Source: Deltaproteobacteria bacterium (GTDB lineage Bacteria > Desulfobacterota > Desulfarculia > Adiutricales > Adiutricaceae). Taken from it: DNA of 10,496 nt. Within the stretch, counting starts at the first letter, position 1. The number at the start of each line of letters is the position of its first letter. The stretch is from positions 1 to 10,496 of the forward strand of contig JAITQT010000011.1 in the NCBI GenBank assembly GCA_031288745.1, given 5' to 3'. Under the pieces are notes generated by a model. The model had not been told where the DNA came from. It saw only the letters and a program-made list of their open reading frames with translations, and did not search any database. Both the position numbers and the translations under genes were made by a program. Below are positions 5,918-10,496 of this stretch, in pieces.

Positions 5918-7012
5918 CTACGAGCCCCGTTGAGCCTTTTGGTAGCGGTTGACCATGCGGTTATGCTCGGCCAAAGTTTCCGAGAAGTGATGAGTGCCGT
6001 CGTTTTTGGAGACAAAATAGAGGTATTGACCGGGCGATGGGTTTAAGACGGCTTTGATAGCTTCCTCGCCAGGGTTAGCGATGGGGCCGGGGGGGAGTCC
6101 AGCGATGAGGTAGGTGTTGTAGGGGTGGTGAGTCTCCAAATGTGCCTTAGTGAGGTTGCCGTCAAAATTTTCTATTCCATAAATGACTGTGGGGTCGGTT
6201 TGGAGGCGCATTTTTCTTTTTAGGCGGTTAAAAAAGACCTGGGCGATAATGGGCCTCTCCTTGGGGGAGGCGGTCTCTTTTTCCACTATTGAAGCCAAAG
6301 TGGCCACTTCGTTAACTGAAAGACCTTTTTTGGCGGCTAAAGCGTCGTATTTTTTCCAAACTTTCCAAAATTGATTGGTCATGGCCTTGATTATGTCCTT
6401 CACCTGGGTGTTTTTAGTGAAGGCATAAGTCTCGGGAAAGAGAAAACCTTCGAGGCTTTCAGCGTGAAAACCTAAAGACGATATAAACTCATGGTTTCGA
6501 CACAAGGCCAAAAATTCCGAGGCGTTGGCCAAGCCCGCATCCTCTAGGCTCTTGCCTATCTCGCGCATAGAGCGGCCCTCGGGCACGGTGATATTATAGA
6601 CTTTAAAGTTGCCTTTAACTAAAAGGGAGAGGTTTTCCCAGACGCTAAGAGAGGGGTTTAAGACGTGTTCTCCAGCTTTAAGGCCGGTATTTTTCTTAAT
6701 GTAGCCGCGAATCTTAATAGCCTTCATAAAGGCGTCGGTAGAGCGGATTACGCCGGCCTTATGTAAGATTTCGGCCACCTGGGCTGCAGTAGCCCCGGGA
6801 GGGATGTCGACTATGATTTCGCGGCTAACGTTTTCGGGGGGCAGAAAATTATCGCCGTAGCGTAAAAGGGCGAAAAAGCCAAAAAATAGAGCGCAGACTA
6901 CGGCTAAGCCAATTAGACCGATCATACGGCCGGTTAGACTAGGTCCAGTCTGAATTTTTTTAACGTTGAGCGGAAGTCTGGGTCTTTTTAAAGGGCCGCT
7001 TTTGTCGCCCAT
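5918..7012 (-). CDS. mltG: Endolytic murein transglycosylase MltG
   Basis: MltG (YceG family, 364 residues) is an inner-membrane lytic transglycosylase that cuts nascent peptidoglycan strands and is thought to set glycan length. It has a short cytoplasmic tail rich in Lys/Pro, one membrane helix (about 29-51), a LysM-like subdomain (about 65-135, starting IIVDIPPGATAAQVAEIL), then the YceG catalytic domain. The catalytic glutamate is the first Glu of SIVEKET (residue 244), followed by the signature NRLKRKMRLQTDPTVIYG and later YNTYLIAGLPPGPIANPG. ATG has GAGG eight bases upstream. In many bacteria ruvX is the neighbour of mltG. Here they are 1.3 kb apart because of a mobile insertion, so mltG may now need its own promoter. 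The gene itself is intact. Confidence 0.95.
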   Translation of the reverse strand: MGDKSGPLKRPRLPLNVKKIQTGPSLTGRMIGLIGLAVVCALFFGFFALLRYGDNFLPPENVSREIIVDIPPGATAAQVAEILHKAGVIRSTDAFMKAIKIRGYIKKNTGLKAGEHVLNPSLSVWENLSLLVKGNFKVYNITVPEGRSMREIGKSLEDAGLANASEFLALCRNHEFISSLGFHAESLEGFLFPETYAFTKNTQVKDIIKAMTNQFWKVWKKYDALAAKKGLSVNEVATLASIVEKETASPKERPIIAQVFFNRLKRKMRLQTDPTVIYGIENFDGNLTKAHLETHHPYNTYLIAGLPPGPIANPGEEAIKAVLNPSPGQYLYFVSKNDGTHHFSETLAEHNRMVNRYQKAQRGS

Positions 7013-7100
7013 AAAGTTTCCTCAAAAAAAACGGTTAAGCTAGAGGCCGGCAAGGCGGCCAAAAAAAGATTGGCAAAGGGTTTATTTTAACTAAATTTTT

Positions 7101-7115
7101 GGTATACTCTATACC
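7101..7115. promoter_or_regulatory. GGTATA-CTC-TATACC inverted repeat before the dead transposase
   Basis: A perfect 6-bp inverted repeat with a 3-base centre, followed by another GTATAC at 7120-7125. It lies 25 bases upstream of the transposase start and includes a TATACT that could be a -10 element on the plus strand. The minus strand offers GTATAC/TATACC boxes that could instead serve mltG. I cannot tell which; no good -35 is seen for either. Confidence 0.3.
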
Positions 7116-7139
7116 TAAAGTATACAAAGAGGTGCGCTT

Positions 7140-8200
7140 ATGACTATTCCAAAAGTTTTAGTCGATATTCCCGCGGAGAAAGGCGTTCAGGTCAAATCCG
7201 TAGGAGCAAAAGGGGATAAATACGTCTATCTATACACAATATTTTAGAAACGCAGATGGAAATCCTCGTCATAAAGCCAAAGCAATAGGAAAGCTTGATG
7301 AATAAAGCGGCAAGATGAGTAATAATCCAAATTGTTACTTAATGTTTAATGTTCAACCTAATTTGACCGACCTCTGCGTATATTTTTATGGCTATACAGA
7401 TTTAGTACAAAAGTATTGAAATGATATGGGTTTAAGGGACTGCCTATAGCAATCATTCGGATAACAAACCAGCGAAATTATTGAAATCACGGCCTATATG
7501 GTTGGTGAAGGCAATGCTATTGATGATCTAAGCGCAAAAAGTCACCTTATATGAGTCCATAAATTTGTAACAGAGTCTTATTACTAGTTAATTTTTTTGA
7601 CTATTTTGATTTTAAGAGGTTTTTGCGCTTCGATCATTGATGATTGGCAAAAAAATTTAGGGCCTGGTCTTCACAAATCTTTAACTTCCCAAAGTTGCAG
7701 CCAACTTTTTGAGTCGCTCAATTATCAAAAAACTTAGAGCTTTTTTAAATAGTGGATAAAAAAAGACCTTGAAATACGAGGCCGTGGGCTACGGTGTGAC
7801 CTCGGTTTTTTCCTACTCTAAGTCAATCCCTGAAGTTGAATATGGTTACAACCGAGTTAAGCACGCTCTACCACAATTTAACATGGGAATGTTTTTGTTG
7901 TGAAACTAAAAAATTGCCGCTTTACTATAACCGTTATAACGGAAGTCTGAGCGATAAAACAAACTGGTCACCTGTTTTGCCCAATGCTAGCGAGGTCAGC
8001 TGAGATGACGTTAAAGTCGTTCTTAACAATGGTTTTATAAGTTAAGAAAATAATTCAAGCTAAAGTAAATTAAGTAAAGCTTTCACAATAGGTCTTTCAA
8101 CAAACATCGATATTTCCAAAGATATGATTAGCTCTCATTTACATGACAAACAAGTATCCAAAGAATTTTTCAGGGCTCGAAATTTTCGCCTTTAACAATA
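7140..8200 (+). pseudogene. Decayed IS4/IS1634-like transposase, interrupted by a MITE
   Basis: Starts with ATG after AGAGG (MTIPKVLVDIPAEKG), then KGDKYVYLYTIF, a frameshift near 7245, RNADGNPRHKAKAIGKLDE and many stops. Just before the 111-bp insertion the frame reads MVGEGNAIDDW, which resumes after it as QKNLGPGLHKS. Further on come GYGVTSVFSYSKSIPEVEYG and YNRVKHALPQFNMGMF, then LPLYYNRYNGSLSDKTNWSP, VVLNNGF and FTIGLSTNIDISKDMISSHL. These fit IS4-superfamily (IS1634-like) DDE transposases. In that family the first catalytic Asp is in a Y-D-V-T-S motif; here it is Gly. The second, in a V-M-D-R-G-F motif, is Asn here. The C-terminal third is missing or unrecognisable. It sits between ruvX and mltG and is certainly inactive. 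The right boundary is approximate. Confidence 0.8.
7525..7635 (+). mobile_element. Complete 111-bp MITE-like element with 6-bp target duplication
   Basis: Termini are GATC(T)AAGCGCAAAAA on the left (one mismatch to the consensus GATCGAAGCGCAAAAA) and the exact inverse TTTTTGCGCTTCGATC on the right. It is flanked by ATTGAT at 7519-7524 and 7636-7641, a 6-bp target duplication. Removing the element and one ATTGAT joins the transposase pseudogene frame (GNAI-DDWQKN), which proves insertion into a pre-existing gene. There is no coding capacity. It is nearly identical to 10268-10378. Confidence 0.9.
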
Positions 8201-8349
8201 AACTTCGATTTAAGAGGAATTTAGGATATATTTAGGTAAAATATAATGAAAACTAACCGTAAGGGTTTATGAAGCCATCGCCTTAGGAGATTTATTAAGT
8301 TGTTAACCCAGGTTAAATTTTTGGAAAACGATAAAACTAGCCCTTAAAA
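8201..8349. other. Residual non-coding sequence between the dead transposase and ruvX
   Basis: No gene is seen. It is probably a decayed C-terminal part of the transposase (a fragment reading MKTNRKGL is suggestive but too short) plus the remnant of the original ruvX-mltG spacer. I could not find terminal inverted repeats that would define the right end of the old insertion sequence. Confidence 0.4.
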
Positions 8350-8784
8350 TTATTCGGTTCTTTTGGCGTTGAGGCTTGTTAGATAACCTTCCAAGATGAT
8401 GGTCGCGGCCGTTTTATCAATGTTGTCTCGCTTTTTATGCCAATTTACGCCCGCTTCGTTAAAGAGGCGCTCGGCCATGGCCGTGGTCAGGCGCTCGTCA
8501 AAAGTCTTAATGTCGAGATTTAGTTTATTTCTTAGCTCGCTAGCAAGGCTTAAGACCTTTTGGGCCTCAGGGCCAAGTCGTCCATTAGTTCTGGTGGGAA
8601 GGCCTAAAACTAAAAGCTCAGTCCCTCGTTCTTGGCAAAGGGATTTTAGGCGCTCTAGGAAAAGTCCGTGAGGCTTTCTATCTATTACGGTTAAGGGCTG
8701 GGCGGTGTAGCCAAGATCGTCCGTAGCGGCTACGCCAACCCTCTTTTGGCCCACGTCGAGGGCGATAATTTTTTTTATGCTCAC
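8350..8784 (-). CDS. ruvX: Putative pre-16S rRNA nuclease / Holliday junction resolvase-like RuvX (YqgF)
   Basis: RuvX/YqgF (144 residues, family about 135-155) is an RNase H-fold nuclease implicated in maturation of the 16S rRNA 5' end, and by homology described as a resolvase. Family marks are IIALDVGQKRVGVAATD with the first catalytic Asp at residue 10, LLVLGLPTRTNG (57-68), the FDERLTT motif (95-101) and NIDKTAATIILEGYL (121-135) with the C-terminal catalytic Asp at 123. The start is GTG (8782-8784). The alignment with the family start (short basic stretch then IxALDxG) supports it, although only a weak AAGG lies upstream. It points toward mltG, as in genomes where the two are adjacent, but a mobile insertion of about 1.3 kb now separates them. 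Confidence 0.94.
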   Translation of the reverse strand: MSIKKIIALDVGQKRVGVAATDDLGYTAQPLTVIDRKPHGLFLERLKSLCQERGTELLVLGLPTRTNGRLGPEAQKVLSLASELRNKLNLDIKTFDERLTTAMAERLFNEAGVNWHKKRDNIDKTAATIILEGYLTSLNAKRTE

Positions 8785-9109
8785 TTAGTCACTGCCTTTC
8801 GGAAGTGATTTTAACATCTTCTTATACGCTAAAACAAGGAGGCCTAAGAGCATAAAATCGAGGTCACAACAAAGTAGTATTTTTACTAGTTCTGAGTTCA
8901 ATGACCACAAATTAAGGAACAAAGGGGCTCTCGTAAAAAAAATAGTCAAGAGAAAAAACCATGTTGGCTGACTATCTTTAGTAACTAGTAAGATTTTGTT
9001 GGGGTTGAATACTTAATAGGCTGACCCTATTCTGTAGTTAAAAGTATAACTCAAAACAAACTGGATGGGTTTTACAAAGTCTTCCGTTTGGAAATTTCTT
9101 AAGTTGTAG
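8785..9109. other. Gene-free stretch upstream of ruvX
   Basis: About 325 bases with no supported gene. It contains TTACTAGTT at 8883-8891 and its inverse AACTAGTAA at 8983-8991, a 9-mer also found inside the 111-bp element. It also has AATAGTCAAGAG near 8941, similar to the element's AATAGTCAAAAA, and a 7-bp inverted pair ATAGTCA/TGACTAT at about 8942-8948 and 8970-8976. It may be an old, badly decayed relative of that element. The ruvX promoter should also be here but is not obvious. Confidence 0.35.
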
Positions 9110-9446
9110 ATATTGCTTGGACGCCGTCTCGGGCACCATGTCCGAGCAACTCATCAGGCTCAAACTGGAGGTGGGCTCGCTTGTATGGACGAGCGTATTG
9201 CAGAGATCGAAGACAAACTCGAGTAGGAGTTGTATGAACTCGGTCATGAGCATTACATCATGCGCCTAAAGACTCTCCCCGAAGTGTCGCGCATCGGTAT
9301 CATGATTATCCTGGCCGAGCTAGGAGGCGGCGTATCTAACTTTAAATTCCCGAAGGCCTTGTCCAGTTGGGCCTGGTTGAGGCCCGGTAACAACGAGTCC
9401 GCTGGGAAGAGGTGTAGTGGCAAGACCAAGCCCGGCAACGTTAAGC
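9110..9446 (+). pseudogene. Fragment of an IS110/IS1111-family transposase (Transposase_20 domain)
   Basis: From about 9185 the frame reads MDERIAEIEDKLE, a TAG stop at 9224-9226, ELYELGHEHYIMRLKTLPEV and SRIGIMIILAELGGGVSNFK, then SSWAWLRPGNNESAGKRCSG and KTKPGN. The WAGL-x-PGNNESAGK-x-SGKT pattern is the hallmark of the C-terminal helix-hairpin-helix domain (PF02371) of IS110-type serine/DEDD recombinases. Upstream, in another frame, LDAVSGTMSEQLIRLKLEVG (about 9117-9176) may be the preceding linker. The N-terminal RuvC-like DEDD catalytic domain is missing, and the fragment stops mid-domain where the ATPase remnant begins. It is therefore a dead piece with a stop and a frameshift. Confidence 0.8.
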
Positions 9447-10246
9447 CAAAGCGTCAAATTTTTTTCTTTGACAACCAAGCCAAGATCGAGGCAATATTGC
9501 CTGTCGTCGCTATCAATGAGAACGGAGCTTTTAGTACCGGCAAACACCGCATCCATAACCTTTATGACCCTAGGGTCGGTTAGGCGGGTGAGAAGGGAAT
9601 CAATATGGGTGTCTCTACGATTGATAAGGATTTCAGCCGCTTTGTCGAAATGTTCGCCGGTTACGGGCGTGGAGAAGTCGTTTTTTAGCTCGTCAACTAC
9701 GACGGTATCCGCTAGAGCGTTGACTAGCCAGGGTTGCCCCTCGGACCAATGCCAGGCTTCGGCGATAGCCGATTTTTCAAAAATTTGTCCCGTGGCTTTA
9801 GTGTGCTGTAGGTACAAGTCGCGGATTTGAGTTTGAGTAAAATTATGAAGGGTTAACGCTTTCTTTTTAATATTGAAAGGGCTACCCAAGTGCTCGGAGG
9901 AAAGCGGGCATTGGGAAGCTATGTAATCACGAATATCGCGCATGCCGACAAGCGCTATCGAAGTAGGAAAATTATTACCAGGTTTATGACGGGTGTTATA
10001 CCCATCTCTTATTTGAGCTAGAAACGTTAAGAGCCCCGGCCCCGTAAGTAGGTCCGCCTCATCGAAAAAAACTACCAGGTCTTTATCAAGGTCTTAACAT
10101 AGCGCGTTAAGGATAGTCCAGACTTTCCTATCTGGAGCATTCATCCCTGGTAATAAATTAAAAGTATCAGCCTTTATTTTGATAGCCTCAACATTAGACT
10201 TTATCATGGCCAGATTAATCTGAGAAATTACCGTATCTAGTCGCCA
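9447..10246 (-). pseudogene. Broken AAA-type ATPase gene (Walker B and C-terminal domain kept)
   Basis: The minus strand from 10246 reads WRLDTVISQINLAMIKSNVE through KVWTILNALC, a TAA stop at 10094-10096, then DLDKDLVVFFDEADLLTGPG (Walker B DEAD), SIALVGMRDIRDYIASQ (sensor-like strand), GSPFNIKKKALTLHNFTQTQ, WSEGQPWLVNALAD, RRDTHIDSLLTRLTDPRVIK and DRQYCLDLGLVV. This matches a family of stand-alone AAA ATPases common in genomes rich in mobile DNA, whose exact role is not established. The Walker A (P-loop) N-terminus is absent: another stop (10247-10249) and then a MITE lie upstream. The C-terminus ends where antisense IS110 sequence starts, so an open frame down to 9320 is chimeric. A product starting at ATG 9943 would lack both Walker motifs. 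Considered non-functional. Confidence 0.78.
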
Positions 10247-10267
10247 CTAAAAAAGGATAACACCATT

Positions 10268-10378
10268 GATCGAAGCGCAAAAAGTCACCTTATATGAGTC
10301 CTTAAATTTGTAACAGAGCCTTATTACTAGTTAATTTTTTTGACTATTTTGATTTTAAGAGGTTTTTGCGCTTCGATC
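10268..10378 (+). mobile_element. Complete 111-bp MITE-like element with 6-bp target duplication
   Basis: Perfect 16-bp terminal inverted repeats (GATCGAAGCGCAAAAA and its inverse) bound an AT-rich, non-coding core. It is flanked by ACCATT at 10262-10267 and again at 10379-10384, a clean 6-bp target duplication. It is of the same length as the copy at 7525-7635 and in the same orientation, with only a few differences. It sits just upstream of the broken ATPase fragment. No transposase is encoded, so it must be moved in trans. Confidence 0.92.
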
Positions 10379-10384
10379 ACCATT

Positions 10385-10496
10385 AAATTACTTCATTTTT
10401 TTTAATTTGCTTTAATTTTAAGATATCGTTAAAATATGCTAAAATTTAATAATTTATAAAGACGGCTGATTTTGAAAAAATTTTAAAGTCTGCCGC
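10385..10496. other. AT-rich tail of the window, no gene recognised
   Basis: Very AT-rich sequence with homopolymer A/T runs. A short open stretch on the minus strand enters from the right edge and stops near 10456, but it is too short to identify. Nothing else is supported. Confidence 0.4.

Noticed and set aside
9038..9253. 71-codon minus-strand open frame
   Set aside because: It overlaps the IS110 fragment on the other strand and has no recognisable content.
9417..9830. 137-codon plus-strand open frame
   Set aside because: Antisense to the ATPase remnant, whose minus-strand reading gives recognisable family motifs.
9447..10246. Defence-system ATPase
   Set aside because: The gene is broken at both ends, lacks the P-loop and has no partner nuclease or other defence gene nearby, so no system can be claimed.
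1..10496. CRISPR array, tRNA or rRNA genes
   Set aside because: No regularly spaced direct repeats, cloverleaf-like segments or conserved rRNA blocks were seen; the only repeats are the dispersed elements described.

Overview
The window looks like a Gram-negative, flagellated bacterium. It has outer-membrane LPS export permeases, a sigma-54-type promoter in front of rod genes, and the Bacteria-typical ruvX/mltG pair. The protein flavour and the sigma-54 flagellar promoter suggest Deltaproteobacteria (Desulfobacterota) or a relative. That placement is an inference; no rRNA or other decisive marker is present. Base composition is moderately AT-rich, intergenic regions are long, and several mobile genes are dead. 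This fits a genome that is eroding or recently loaded with insertion sequences, perhaps a host-associated lineage.

Layout, left to right. Positions 1-64 are a truncated copy of a small non-autonomous transposable element, followed by a diverged ~100-bp repeat (87-183). Positions 237-1650 (minus strand) form a compact flagellar unit: a sigma-54-like promoter, flgB, flgC, fliE and a strong terminator. Positions 1721-2796 (minus) hold an orphan periplasmic substrate-binding protein of the PF04392/TrpX type with its own terminator. Positions 2797-3568 are non-coding and contain the second, inverted copy of the ~100-bp repeat. Positions 3569-7012 (minus) form a tight mltG-lptF-lptG operon for envelope assembly. 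Positions 7013-8349 are an insertion holding a decayed IS4/IS1634-like transposase, itself interrupted by a complete 111-bp element with a 6-bp target duplication. Positions 8350-8784 (minus) are ruvX, probably once directly upstream of mltG. Positions 8785-10496 are a mobile-element graveyard: an IS110-family fragment abutting, head to head, the 3' side of a broken AAA-type ATPase gene, then another complete 111-bp element.

Together, flgB/flgC/fliE make the proximal rod and its junction to the MS ring. MltG terminates glycan strands at the inner membrane, LptF/LptG power LPS extraction, and RuvX processes nucleic acid (16S rRNA 5' end or Holliday-type substrates).

I do not see a new defence or metabolic system. 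The best novelty is the 111-bp inverted-repeat element family, with three copies in 10.5 kb and two clean 6-bp target duplications. Other leads are the long inverted repeat enclosing the flagellar/ABC block, and palindromes with a shared AAAATTTT core near the flagellar genes.
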